DNA of 64,000 nucleotides from Pyxicephalus adspersus (GCF_032062135.1 NC_092869.1:48263397-48327396); one strand, 5' to 3'; shown: positions 45,744 to 57,200, counted from the first letter of the stretch. Numbers and translations are program-made. The notes: a model not told the origin generated them from the sequence alone.

Positions 45744-45875
45744 ATGTACCACCACACAGGAAGGAACAGAGATGAATGCTGCAGCTGTTTCCTGGTCAAA
45801 CTTCATCTTCTCAAATCCCAAATTCCAACTGACACCATTGTCTGGATTGGCCAGGTCATAGACCCTTCTAAGTAA
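45744..45875 (+). pseudogene. Isolated serpin reactive-loop exon relic
   Basis: One frame reads TTTQEGTEMNAAAVSWSNFI (loop with GTE hinge). After a frameshift and an internal deletion of the 'PF..LI.E' strand, another frame reads TDTIVWIGQVIDPSK with TAA at 45873-45875, the normal serpin C-terminus. The AVHKAVL start is corrupted. Non-functional. Confidence 0.75.
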
Positions 45876-47055
45876 TATCCCGGCCCACGGTAAATAATTG
45901 TGATAAAGCAGATAGAAATTGCTGTACAAAATGAAACCATTCTGCTTATAATAGGCTTGATGTACCAAACTATTTGTGTTTTGTGTTTTTCTCTATTAAG
46001 TTCATGGTAAGGAGGTACAAGCCAGGGGTAGGTGAGCTTTAAGGATTATCCAATAGGCAAACTGGAGCTTTGACCAAAGTCTATGTATGAGCAAATTGGG
46101 AGTTTTTTTTTTTTTTGTTTTTTTGTTTTTTGGGGGGGGTTAAATCTGCTGTAAAAAGTTTAAAAAAAAACTGGAACTTAATCAGGAGAAATAATAAGTA
46201 ATAACAATAATAGCATTATGTTCTAAGGATCAAGGTACCAGTTCTTAGATGTGATTGCTCCCAACCAAGAACATTTTTAGTACAGAATGTGACTGTTGAT
46301 TTTCCCAGAAAAACAGTTTGCATGTCGTTTCCAATGACTGGAAGCACCAACAATGTTATATTTGTGTAAATGATTTATTCTCCCACTCACTTTGTAATGG
46401 AGATAATGAATGAGCGACATTTGTGATCTGTGACCCGAACATTGACGTCATGATGCCAGAACCCGTCCACTCATTGCAGGTCTGATGTTATCCTGGAACA
46501 ATTTATCGAATAATCGTCCTTAAAAGCCCCACAATGCCTCAACCAGAAGACCAAACTATCTTCATAACCACCAACAAGACATTCCATAGACCCCGAGAAC
46601 AATTTGATCTTATTTTCTGGTACAACTAATTCTAGCAAGAGAAACTGTATCATGTAAAGAACCTGAGCATAGAATATAAGTAGAAACCATATCTCTATTA
46701 TTTTCTTTATCGGCATAAACAAGGAAAAGTAATAAACCTCCATATCCAGGGCCATATCTAAAACTCCAATACATTACAATGTAAGAACCAAGGAGAACTC
46801 CTGTACACTGTCATGGTCCATTCTTAGCTCCCAACTGAGCGCTGGAGAAGCCGCGGCCATGTACTGCACCTCTAGGACGCAGAACCTTACATGGCCAGAA
46901 GTAGTTGGTCACATCAAACTGAACTTATTCTTGTAAAAAGATAAAGAACCATACTACATATTTTACTGGAATGTTACACGTTTTACATATATGTTTACAT
47001 ATATATTGTTATAAGTACAAATCTTATTGCAAAGTCACCTATAACATTCTAACTG
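45876..47055. other. Intergenic, gene-free
   Basis: It includes a T-rich tract (46110-46140). At about 46450 a short phrase 'gtcatgatgccagaacccgt' resembles part of the hAT MITE at 3150-3370. No exon was seen. Confidence 0.4.
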
Positions 47056-47245
47056 AACTGAAGAGGAACGTCACCTACTATCTCCTAAACATATACTACT
47101 TGAATGTGCACCATGGGGCATTGCTAGTATAGCACTCATCTTTGGCTTGGAACTGAAGAGGAACGTCACCTACTATCTCCTAAACATATACTACTTGAAT
47201 GTGCACCATGGGGCATTGCTAGTATAGCACTCATCTTTGGCTTGG
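47056..47245. repeat. Perfect 95-base tandem duplication
   Basis: Bases 47056-47150 ('aactgaagaggaacgtcacc' to 'tcatctttggcttgg') are repeated without a mismatch at 47151-47245. Either very recent or an assembly artefact. Confidence 0.9.
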
Positions 47246-47769
47246 TGCACTAGATGCCGCTGGCCTTGTTTGCCTTCTTACCATCTGTGCCGGCCAAATT
47301 TCTTGTTTCCTTGGCCAAGTTACTAAATTGCTCTGAGCAGCCGGTATCTACATCATGAGACGCACAGCCTTAGGTAGTGTATGTGTTGTATGACATCCCA
47401 TCTGGATTTTTCCCCTCACCCTTCAAGCTTTTCCACCATTGGCTGTCATGGTGCTGGCTTAAAATGATGCTGGGGAGGAGGGGGCAACAAAGTGATCCAT
47501 GGGGGTAAAGGTGGCTTTCAATAAGGAGTGTTGCTGGTATTACCCCTCAGTTATTTCATCAAGTTCTTTATTTTTAGTCTTTGGATAGAATGGGAAAGGT
47601 TAGACCTGCTGTCTATTCTGTGTCACCATAAGGGAGGATTCATCCAGGGGGACCAAAATGGAAAATGAGGGGAATCCAAAATGTTTGGTCTGTCCCCAGA
47701 AGAGGCGAGAAACCTTCCAATGTGGACATCTGATTTCATCCCCTAACTCTAACTTCCTTTTCCATCTGG
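47246..47769. other. Intergenic, gene-free
   Basis: Nothing recognised. Confidence 0.4.
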
Positions 47770-48045
47770 AATGGATTTCTTCAAAGTTTTTGGCTATTTG
47801 CTAGCAAATGTTTTCAATCCTGGACCAGATCCATTTCAGGTTTGCTGGATCACCCAGCTTCACTGATGAAGTGATGGGTGAATAGACTATCAAGGTGAAC
47901 CTGGGAGATCCAGAAAACCTGGAGTTGCCCAGGTCCAGGATTGAAAACATTTGCCAACAGATGATTTTTAGGAAATCCATTCCAGGTTTGCTGAATTACA
48001 CAGGTTCTCCCATGATAATCTATAATCTCCAGTCTTGAAGATAAT
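47770..48045. repeat. Palindromic MITE, two overlapping part-copies
   Basis: The motif 'ggaccagatccatttcaggt' with 'ttgctggatcacccagcttc' appears, followed by its inverse ('gaacctgggagatccagaaa', 'caggtccaggattgaaaaca'), then again in the forward sense. The whole could fold into a long hairpin. Confidence 0.7.
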
Positions 48046-48305
48046 TTTATTCAATCACGTCCAATGTCTTAGCTCTACACCAAAACACCTTGAACAAAAA
48101 GTTTCAGTTTTCAAAAGTGATCCTTTGTTCGTTATGTAATAATTGTGCTGTCACCCTCACTGCAAAGATCATCAATCTAAGGCTTTAAACCTGGACCAAG
48201 ACATTCTCTTGATTATTTTAATTTTCTAAATTGACCTAGTTCATTAATATCAGGAATTTAGTTGGTAATTATGAGCAATATAAATTATTTTCTTTAATTT
48301 TCTGC

Positions 48306-48480
48306 CTGGGTCTGATTTATTAAAGCTATCCAAGACTGGAGACTATCATTTGTGATCCTGGGTGATCCAGCAAACCTGTAATTGATCTGGTCCAGGATTG
48401 AAAACCTTTGCCAACCAATGATCACACATGTTCCCCAATGATAGTCTCTCTTCTCCAGTCTTGGAGAGTTTTAGGGCCCA
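48306..48480. repeat. Palindromic MITE copy
   Basis: It runs from 'gtctgatttattaaagctat' to 'ccagtcttggagagttttag', the two ends being inverse of one another, with the inner 'gatctggtccaggattgaaa'. Confidence 0.7.
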
Positions 48481-48773
48481 ATGTACCTAAAGAGTTTTAA
48501 AAACATTTAAACGTGAACACATGGGTGGAGTTGGGTACTCCACTGCAAAAATCCGGTCACCAGAATCTGGATCCCTAAAAAGAATAAAGAACATTAAGTG
48601 ATCCACCTTGAGTTTTGGGTGATGGTATCCCTAAAACCACTTATCAGGGAATAGCAGTTCAATCCATGGAGGTCCATTGGTAGGCTTATACCTCTGTGAT
48701 CATCCCATCAGAAGAGGAGGCTGGTACATTGTGTTTCTGTGAGGGACGTGCGGTAAAGTTTTGTGTGTCGATC

Positions 48774-48900
48774 GGTTAATAAATACAGAAAAGGACACAG
48801 CGAGCCCTACACTTTGGATTGTCAAATATTTGCAGGGGCTGTGAACATTGGTCATCCAGTTTCTGGCATCTTTTGGAAGCTTTGTGCAAAAACAAGACAG
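48774..48900 (+). promoter_or_regulatory. Probable promoter and non-coding exon 1 of SERPINA10-like gene
   Basis: GGTTAATAAATAC at 48774-48786 is HNF1-like and could also serve as a weak TATA. It is followed by an exon-like end, AACAAGACAG|GTGAGA, at 48900, about 200 bases before the coding exon. The transcription start is not visible. Inferred by analogy with the two serpins upstream. Confidence 0.4.
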
Positions 48901-48984
48901 GTGAGAGCCAATCCTTCCTAGAAGCTAAAAATACGCCATTTATTTTTGTAAAATGGGGATTCAGGTAAAATTAGAATATTGCGT

Positions 48985-48985
<1 letters not shown>

Positions 48986-49024
<39 letters not shown>
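48986..49024. repeat. (TATC)n microsatellite
   Basis: About ten copies of TATC end less than 60 bases before the exon 2 acceptor of the SERPINA10-like gene. It creates an artificial upstream in-frame ATG (48979, repeated 'SIYL') that should not be taken as the protein start. Confidence 0.95.
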
Positions 49025-49025
<1 letters not shown>

Positions 49026-49098
49026 AACCTATCCAACTATTTCTCTATCATCTGATAAATTGCTTTGTTTTTTCCATCAGGACAGCTACATCTTCACA

Positions 49099-49741
49099 AT
49101 GAGGTGGACTTTTGTTTTCATCCTTCTTTTTGGCCTTTGTCTGGCTCATCAGCCCACTAAAGGCAAATCTAAAAAGAACAAACACCAGGAGAAAGTTCAG
49201 GAGCCCAGCTTATATCTTCTAAATGTCACAGAGGAGATCTCTGGCCTCGACATATCAAACATGAACAGCAACTTTGGTTTCAGCCTCTACAGAATGATGG
49301 CTGCCGAACACGACAACAACATTTTCTTTTCTCCATTTAGCGTTTCCTTCCTTCTCGGGGCATTAACTCTCGGGACTCGGGGAAATACCCATGAGCAGCT
49401 CCTGAGCGGCCTGGGCTGGGAAGCTCTGCAGAAGAATCCGGATTTATTGCACAGGTTGCTGAAGGACCTGAAGGAAGGCATCATGAAGAGTGATGGCTAC
49501 TCCCTAGACTTGGGAAGCATTTCTCTCATACATGAAAGCTTTAACATCAATCAGGAGTTTCTCAATCAGACAAAGTTGTACTTCGATATGGAATTCAAAA
49601 GCATTGACTTCCAGGACCGCCATGTTATAGAGACCATCCGAGATCTCATAAGGGAAAAGACAAGGGGCAGAATCTCAGAGCTTCAGGATGAAATTGACCC
49701 TCAGACGAAAATGATGCTTTTAGACTTTATATTCTTCAAAG
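49099..49741 (+). CDS. SERPINA10: SERPINA10-like exon 2
   Basis: 214 codons plus one base, ending MMLLDFIFFKG with donor AAAG|GTAATG. Internal landmarks are the SNFGFSLYRMMA helix and QTKLYFDMEFKSIDFQD, the heparin/protein Z face region of clade A serpins. Confidence 0.88.
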
Positions 49742-52700
49742 GTAATGTTTGTGTTTTTTTCCAAATTATTTATATAGTGGGGGATTTTGGAAGGATGGTA
49801 AAGAATTGGAGTAATGAGCCTCCAGATGGTAACATCTTAAATTATATCTAAACTTAAGAATAAATTTCATCCAAACATAATACACTTCCAATCATTTCAT
49901 GCCTACAATTAGTTCTCTGTGGTATCTAATGGTAAAACCATCATTTTGACACAATTTTGGCGAGCCAGCCAATTAACCTTTGTCTGATTTTTGGAAGGCA
50001 ACCCACACAAACACAGATGGAACATACACACTTGATGCAGGCAGTCTTCTGACCAACATTCAAACCTGGGATCCTACTGCTGCAAGGCTAGAATGATTGC
50101 ATATGGGCCACCATGCTACTCCAACAATAAAACCCGGGGAGCAGCCTAGGGAAACCATAGATAAAGTACATTGAGTGGTCGGTATCACTTTAGAATGGCC
50201 ATTCTCAAGCATCCATTGAACCCTTGGGGATGGAGAATGGTAAAGAATTGGAGAAATTAGCTTCCAGGGTCCCAAACAGGATTATATATCAGCCTAGGTT
50301 AACAATGGTACACTACATTGAGTAATCATCACTCTATGATTGGAATATTCAAGCAGGGTTCTTCCAAAGGTTTCCGGGGGTTTTTCGACCCTCAGATGAA
50401 GATGATGCTTTTAGACCTCATATTCATGAAAGCCTGAACTCCGGCTGCTGTCCTCCTTTCTGCATATCCACCTAACTTGGCGGGGCCACAGTCATACCAA
50501 TGATCTTTTTAGCTGTATATACTAATAGTATTGCCATCAATGGGGCATTCTTCACACTAAGCATCAATGCAAGGGTCATTTTTCCAATTAAATTATTTTA
50601 TTAAAGGAAATTCCTTTGGGTCAAAAAGGATGGGAAAGGCTTTTTCTAGAATATATGTTACTGGCAGAGTCTCTAGATAAAAATTTGGGAAAATCTTCAT
50701 TTATATCAAAGGACTGTTTTGATGCCATACAAGCATCATTTTATTCTTTTGACTTTAAAGCCTATTTTTTTGTTTTCTGTTTTAGCTTTTTGGCAGAATA
50801 AAGAATGGTTAATATTTGTGTTGTTGTTTAGTTCTGGGCTGGTTTTGTTTGAACAAACTTTGCTCAAGCTAACCAAAATTAGAACTTTTTTTCTATTTCT
50901 AGTGCACAGCAGGCAGCCGATCATTCATTTAATTTGTAATGAAAGGTAATGAGTATTATAATCAGTAGAACCAACGAGTCCGTGTACACCGAGGACCCAC
51001 TATGTACCCTTATGGGATCCCAAGGGCTGAAGCCAAACATTAACTTTTGTTCAGACCAGAGTTGTTCAAACAAAAGCATCTTAAGGCTACACCAGCCAAA
51101 CCATGTTGCTTTTTACTTTAGCTGTATCCTGTTAGATTTTCTTTTACTTTGTGTCCTAGATACACAACAAAAAGAGAGGAACAGGTCATGTTTGCCTAAT
51201 TTATTCCCCTTAAGTCTTCAGCAGACGGGTTGTCCCTATTTAAAGATTTCTCCTCACTATTGTGGAATTGGGAAAAATGTTAGGTATAGACATAAATGTA
51301 AAGGAAATTCCAAGAAATAATTGTGTGCTACTTCCCCATCTCTTAGATTGTAAGCTCTTCTGGTCAGGGTCCTCTGCTCCTCCTGTATCACTGTCTGTAT
51401 CTGTCTGTCATTTGCCTATTTAATGTACAGCGCTGCGTAATATGTTGGCACTATAAATATAAATACATGGTATATAATTCTAGGTAAACAAATATATATA
51501 TAGGTGTTTGTGTGGAGTTCACACTTCAAAAATTCTTACAGTAAAAACAAAATTTCTCAACAAATGTATTTTTCAGGTAAATGGCAGACACCTTTTAAAA
51601 CTGAGTCAACCAACACAGACACGTTCTATGTAAACAAGTATAGTTCAGTAAAAGTCCCGATGATGTACAAGACGGAGAAGGTGGCCTCCATGTTTGACAA
51701 GTCCCTGTCTTCCACGGTGCTGAGCCTCCCGTACAGAGGGGGCGCTCACATGCTCATCGTGATGCCTGAGAATGAAGGCAACTTTGATGCCTTGGAAGAC
51801 AGTTTGTCCGGTGAACTTGTGGCTTCATGGCTGAATAAAATGAAAACCAGGTATGGCACAAAGATGGTATTTTAAAGTATGTGTAAAGCCAAAAATGAAA
51901 GTTATGTTTTGGATAGAATGGGAAGAACTAGAACCCCATTCAAGTTTGCATAGTTATATCTGTCTTGGTATCCATTGTCACCAGAATCAATGATACACTA
52001 TATGGCCACCAGTATATGGACAATCAAACCAAGGAGTTCAGGCACTTCTAGTAAAGGGTCCTGGTAGAATGCAGTACTCAAAGAAAGCTTGGATAATTGT
52101 GAGCTTCCAGCCATTCACCAACAATTTGGGGAAGACTCAACCAGCATGACTGTGTACAGAGCCATAAAGACATGGTTTGAGGACTGTGATGTGGACAAAC
52201 ATGAATGGTCTACACAGGTTTGCTTTATGGATGAATTGGACTACCAAAAATAAGCCAGAACTTCCCGTCCCATCAGTACCTGACCTCACGAATGCCCTTT
52301 GGTTGAATGGCCACACATTTCTATAAACATACCCTAAAAATTATGGAAAACACTCCCAGAAGTGTGGAAGCTTCTGCTTTATTAATGCTCATGGATTCCA
52401 GTGGGATGTCCAGTAAGCTCATATAGGTGTCTTGGTCACATGTGGTAGAAGAATTCAATATTCAACCAATTAAAACAAGTCAACACAGAATTCCATTTTT
52501 GTGAGTTTTTCGCTTCATTACAAACATTGGAAGCATCAGTCAGGGGGCTTTTGGATAGGCCCCTCCCCCAATATTTAGAGAGGGGTCGGCAGCTATTGTG
52601 TCCGTGAACTATTTTTTGGACATTGAGAAATTTTTTTTTTTTTTTGGACATTGGGAAAATCCATCAGAGGGTATTTGCGTGCTTTTTTGGGTCACTCAAA

Positions 52701-53074
52701 GTATTAACATCATTTTTTGGTCCACCATTTTGGTAACGCCATTTTTTGCTGGGCATGTTTTGCCACTTTTTTGGGCAGTAGTAAATTGTGTTCTAACATC
52801 AGAATTTCCTGAAAAGCCTTTAAGCCTTTTCTTAAATATCCCAATATTGGAGGTCATGCATTATGTCTTATGTACAATACATCCTCGTAGACTGAAATCT
52901 ATATGTGCATTTCTTTTTTCATCCAGGAAAACTGATGTTTTCTTCCCAAAATTTCAACTGGACCACAAGTACAAAATGAAAAGCTCTCTGGAAGAATTGG
53001 GAATTAAAGATATTTTCACTGGGAAGGCAAATCTGACGGGAATGACTGAGGAGAGGAACCTTAAGCTTTCTGAG
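49099..53074 (+). CDS. SERPINA10: SERPINA10-like (protein Z-dependent protease inhibitor), exons 2-4
   Basis: The mammalian protein is a plasma serpin that, with protein Z, inhibits coagulation factor Xa, and also factor XIa. Coding pieces 49099-49741, 51577-51850 and 52927-53074 (355 codons) join in phases 1 and 2. Signal peptide MRWTFVFILLFGLCLAHQ precedes a Lys-rich tail (KGKSKKNKHQEK), then the core (SPFSVSFLLGALTLGTRGNT). Exon 3 has GKWQTPFKTE, VKVPMMYKTEKVAS and MLIVMPENEGNFDALED. Exon 4 has KTDVFFPKFQLDHKYKMKSS. MMY, MKTR and FFPKF.LD.KY.M agree well with human ZPI, and the gene lies tail to tail with PPP4R4 as in human. The start at 49099 follows the acceptor (TTTCCATCAG, 49080) and begins the signal peptide. 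No exon 5 with the reactive loop could be found before PPP4R4. Confidence 0.85.
49960..50120. repeat. Diverged dispersed repeat (relative of 56135-56440)
   Basis: 'gccagccaattaacctttgt', 'ggaaggcaacccacacaaac' and 'caaacctgggatcctactgc' follow the order of the better copy at 56280-56410. It lies in intron 2 of the SERPINA10-like gene. Confidence 0.6.
50386..50436 (+). pseudogene. Duplicated 3' tip of SERPINA10-like exon 2
   Basis: 'cgaccctcagatgaagatga', then 'tgcttttagacctcatattc', matches the last ~50 bases of exon 2 (49697-49741; reading DPQMKMMLLDLIFMK). The donor is lost (GAAAGCCTG instead of AAAGGTAAT). Weak similarity also extends upstream ('ggtaaagaattggag' at 49798 and 50240), so a segment of exon plus intron was copied. 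Confidence 0.7.
51343..51465 (+). repeat. SINE-like dispersed repeat
   Basis: 'agattgtaagctcttctggt', 'atcactgtctgtatctgtct' and 'tatttaatgtacagcgctgc' match the copy at 12956-13118. It lies in intron 2 of the SERPINA10-like gene. Confidence 0.75.
51577..51850 (+). CDS. SERPINA10: SERPINA10-like exon 3
   Basis: 274 nt between TATTTTTCAG and GTATGG. It encodes GKWQTPFKTESTNTDTFYVN to NKMKTR. The extra codon relative to gene 1 exon 3 falls in the region after LPY. Frame fully open. Confidence 0.9.
51851..52926 (+). other. Intron 3 of SERPINA10-like gene
   Basis: It contains diverged repeat-like sequence at 52010-52440 ('gtatatggacaatcaaaccaa', 'ccatcagtacctgacctcac', reminiscent of a DNA transposon relic but not assignable) and a poly-T run at 52630. 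No exon. Confidence 0.45.
52927..53074 (+). CDS. SERPINA10: SERPINA10-like exon 4
   Basis: 148 nt, the family length, between TTTCATCCAG and GTTAGT. It reads (R)KTDVFFPKFQLDHKYKMK, then SSLEELGIKDIFTGKANLTG, and ends NLKLSE. The donor GTTAGT is weaker than those of the other exons. Confidence 0.88.
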
Positions 53075-54199
53075 GTTAGTACAACTTTGCTTTTGGATAT
53101 TTTCAAGCTGCGTTTTGTTTTCCAGCTTTGAATTATGGTTTCCTACAGACAAACCTTTAAAGTTCATTCCCTATTCAATCCATTTAGATCTAACAAAACT
53201 ACATAGTAAAATCTTCCAACTTGAACAATCTATTCAGTTTGTATCTAGTGAGGAGACTCTCAAAGTGCATACATGTAGGTAGAATACACAAAAACAAGAA
53301 AACGCCTCTTAAAACATAAACATGCTAAAAATACACTTTCTCTCTTACCAACAAATGGTAGCAAAACATTCTTTCCCACACCAATCACAGAATTACTTTT
53401 GCTGTAAAAGATAATAAAATGTCTGTTAAACAAAGTCAGTAATATTTTTAGATTTTTAGAGGTTTGAAAAGGTGAATAAAGGTCGATGCCAAACATTTTA
53501 TTTGGAAAAAAAGGTGAGGGATTGGAATCTGCGAGACTTATACTTCCATTATACTTATACTGCGAGACTTATACTTCCATTATACTTATACTGCGAGACT
53601 TATACTTCCATATTACAGTCAGTCTATACAATCTGAAGTTCATCTAAAGTTTTACCTTTCACTTCAGATTGAGAATTGAAGATTTAGACGCTTCCTTAGT
53701 CTCAGTGAATTGTCCCCTTTTTAAGTTGCTCCTACATCCTATAATGCTGGATAAATGTGCAAAAAATATCTGTTCTAACTACAGTTTTTGAACATTTAAA
53801 GAATAACCCCCCATCCAGATTGCAGTTTCCCAATAAATAAAGTAAAGTTTGTACATAACCCTCTGAAATGTAGTAAATATCAACTTTGAATTTTAAAGAG
53901 ATAAAAAAAAAATTACATCTGGAAAACCCTTATGGCTTAGTACTTTTATCCTTTTACAGGATGGCTCTTCTCAGGACCCATTTGAAGCTGCTCTTAGAAA
54001 AAGTGACTGTACTTTGGAAATCATTTGATTTATTTTGGCATCTCTGCCAAGCATTCAGTTCAGAACCACGAGCTCTACTTGAAAAGGATTAAAATGATTA
54101 TCATTACATCAGATTAAAGTGAACCTGTCATGAGAGAATAAAGGGGATCACTGAAAATGTCTCTTGGGACTGGTCGCTATGAAAGTAAAAATATCTTAC
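53075..54199. other. Gap between SERPINA10-like exon 4 and PPP4R4 exons
   Basis: I looked here on the + strand for the expected loop exon (acceptor, 'GTEA' hinge, 'P(P/S).KVDRPF', 'NP' end) and found none. A 31-base tandem repeat lies at 53527-53614. The last PPP4R4 exon(s), encoding its Ser-rich tail, should also lie here or further left on the - strand but could not be identified. Confidence 0.5.
53527..53614. repeat. 31-base tandem repeat, three copies
   Basis: Copies of 'ctgcgagacttatacttccattatacttata', almost identical, with the third truncated. Confidence 0.9.
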
Positions 54200-54293
54200 T
54201 TGGTCTTGTCGAGGGAGCTGTGTTTCGGGTGCATTACATGGCTGCTGAATGATTGGCTCCTGATAAGCTTGCTCTTCTTGCTTTCTCTGACAA
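54200..54293 (-). CDS. PPP4R4: PPP4R4 exon (KKSKLIRSQSF)
   Basis: It reads (I)VRESKKSKLIRSQSFSSH, then VMHPKHSSLDKT, matching the basic/Ser-rich tail of the human protein. Acceptor ATACGCAG, donor AA|GTAAGA. This is the most 3' exon I can support. Confidence 0.8.
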
Positions 54294-57200
54294 CTGCGTA
54301 TAAACAGACGTGACAGCGTGAGTCCTGATTTTACTGTGTGATGTCAGCACAGTGATGTCACAGGTCACATGACCTTTACACTTACTTGTTTGTGTGCCCG
54401 AGGAGCTTCCAGAGATTACCGTCGGAAGTGATTTCGGTAATGCTGATCCCGTTTTACTGTCTCTACCTAAAACAAAGCAGAAAGTCAGAGAAAAGCCAAC
54501 TGGAGACACAGAATCTGAACGCACTTCAATTAATTTGCTTCAAACAAGCACTCACGCTTCCTGTCATAATTCTTCTCATTGCTGGAACGAGCTTCACTTT
54601 GTTGTTTTTCTTTTTCTATTTGTTCCTACAAATTAAAAAAAACAAAGCAAAACTTCATTTTACACCGGCCTTACATATTAAATGTACATCTTTATTTACT
54701 TTTAGCATAGGTTGATAGCTGAAGTTTGTTTTTTCAGCAGTGGTCTGGCTTTAGGGGGAATATGGGATGAATGGCTTGATGCGAGCTTTGCACTGTATGG
54801 GAATGCCACCTTGATGGGTGGATGTCTGGAGTACTGGGCACCTCCCTGGCGGACTGCCCCACGTAATACCCACATGAGATGCTGAGTCTTCATGATTGAA
54901 ATAACTAAAATTCAATGAATGAAAAGGACAAATCAGGGACAGTCAGGCTGGGGAGGAAAGGGCAACATGAAATTCCAGGAGAGGAATCTTTGCTGTGCCC
55001 AATGAAGCCGGGCAGAGGACCAGAGACCAGTATTGCCTGTGGCCTCCCTCTAGATGATCCTTTCCCCCAGCTGAGCTTTGCTTCCTCATATTAGATCCTC
55101 CAGCAAGGAGAACAATGAGCAGCACATTAATGCCACCACAAAATCTTATTCCAGATCCCCTGAGATTAGAAGTCAGAAGCAGCAATGCCTTAAATGATCC
55201 CACACTGCAGACATAGCCTAATAATCTATAATTACAGGACGTGTACGGATAGACTTTAAGGTACAGCTTGAGCTCAGTTAACATCACAAGATGTTTCCTA
55301 TAAGTCTATTGTAAACATACCATTTCTAGCAGTAAGTGCTCCTCTCTTTCCTTTTCCTGGTCCAATAAGTCTTTTTCAAAGAAACGTTTTTGAAACTGTA
55401 AAGAAATACAACATAAACAATTTACAAATGGATTATTACAGGTGCAATAATAAAGGGTTTATCTAAAACACTCCGGAAGTTACATAGAACCAGCACATAT
55501 ATATAAGGTGGTGTGTAAAATGAGGTTCCATTGTGTGAGCTGAACTTATTGGGGCTGATTTATTTAAGTTCTTCAAGACTGAACAAGATGAACTATCATG
55601 AATTAACTTGGGCAATCCAGAAAACCTTAAATAGATCAAGACTTAAAATAGTTGCCAACTGATGGCAAATGATTTTTAAGGAATCAATTCCAGGTTTGCT
55701 GGATCACCCAGGTTCTCCCATAATAGTTCATCTTGTCCAGTCTTGGAGAACTTTCAGGCTTATTAATTCCCGGCTATTTTGCATATAGCATCTCTAACAA
55801 AGTCACATTGTGTGTCACTGTGGTGCTGTGATGTGTTCATTGTGATGAACCGGCTGGCAAGTGAAACATATTTTTCAGTCTTTTCTTATGATCACATGAG
55901 ATTTGGTGAAAAATAAGATTGTTTCCATATAATTTATTTTTCTGTGCACACACTATGTAAATGTTTACAGGTGATAGCACAATGTGCTTTTTATGCAATA
56001 TGAACATTTTTTTCACATTTTTATCCATTTGTCAGTCCGGAATACCACATCTGAAGAGGGTATTCATTAAAATATTGTTCCAAATAAAAGGCTTTTATGT
56101 CCAAAGAAGTAACAATGATTTACAAGGGCATGATAATTATTATTACACAATATTTGTATAGCGCTGACATAATATGCAGCACTGTACAAAGTCCATAGTC
56201 ATGTCCCTAACTGTCCTTCAAAGGAGTTCACAATCTAATGCCCCCCCATAGTCATATGTTATTATCACAGTCTAAGGTCAATTTGGGAGGAAGCCAAATA
56301 ACCTAACTGCATGTTTTTGGAATGTGGGAGGAAACCCACACAAATATGGGGAGAACCTGCAAACTCCATGCAGATGGTGTCCTGGTTGAGATTTAAACCT
56401 GGGACCCAGCACTGCAAAGGCCGCCACCATGGTTAGCACTCTGCATGTAGTTATTTTCAAATCATCAACAGCTGCTCCATTTCTGAACATTACATTGTCT
56501 TGCTGTTCGACTTTCCGCCATTATAGTATTATGGAAACTACTGAAGTTCAGGTGCACAAACAGGTGCACAGGTAATCAGAGCTTGTGTTTTCTGAAAGGA
56601 GAAATTTTCCGGTTGCTGCACTGTACTGTACTTTGTACGGTTGTTTGTGACAGCGACAGATAAAAACTTGGGAAACCACTGGCAGATGTGTGCCCAACAT
56701 AAAAAAAGAGTTTATATTTTATATCCTAAACTAGAATCTGGCACTATGACGACAAAAACAACTTTTTACCTCCTGATTTTTAACATAAATTTCTGGATAG
56801 CATTAAAAAAATAAAGAGATTCTTACAGCATCTATGGAAAGCTCCATCCGGTCCAGCTCCAGGACAGTCTGTACAAATATAGAAGATACATCTTGTTAAA
56901 CCACAAATACATATTTATTTATATATATAAGGTGAACATATCCTCAATTTTTTACTTCTTGTCAAGGGAGGAAACATTAAAGTAATCTAATATTTTACAT
57001 GTATTAAGTTTATGTATTAAGCACTGTGCACTAGGAAATGATAAAACAAAACTAATAAACCTGATTTGCACTAAAGACAGTAAAAAATGCAGTGCCAACT
57101 TGATTTGCAAGTTGCATTACTTGCTTTGCTTTGCATTTTGAAAACTTACCAGTTCCCATTCATTAAGGTTTGCAGAATAAGTAATAACATTTAAATTGGA

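Noticed and set aside
48979..49098. Upstream ATG of the SERPINA10-like frame
   Set aside because: It lies in a (TATC)n microsatellite and intron. The signal peptide starts at 49099, just after the acceptor at 49080.
53950..54090. Possible last PPP4R4 exon on the minus strand (reading ARGSELNAWQRC...FSKSSFKWVL)
   Set aside because: It is open to a stop and could join in phase, but I see no convincing similarity to the Ser-rich C-terminus of PPP4R4, and its acceptor is weak.
53940..54092. Possible SERPINA10 exon 5 after 'atccttttacag' at 53961
   Set aside because: The sequence after the acceptor (DGSSQDPFEAALRKSDCTL) has no hinge, loop or serpin C-terminal strand and stops quickly.
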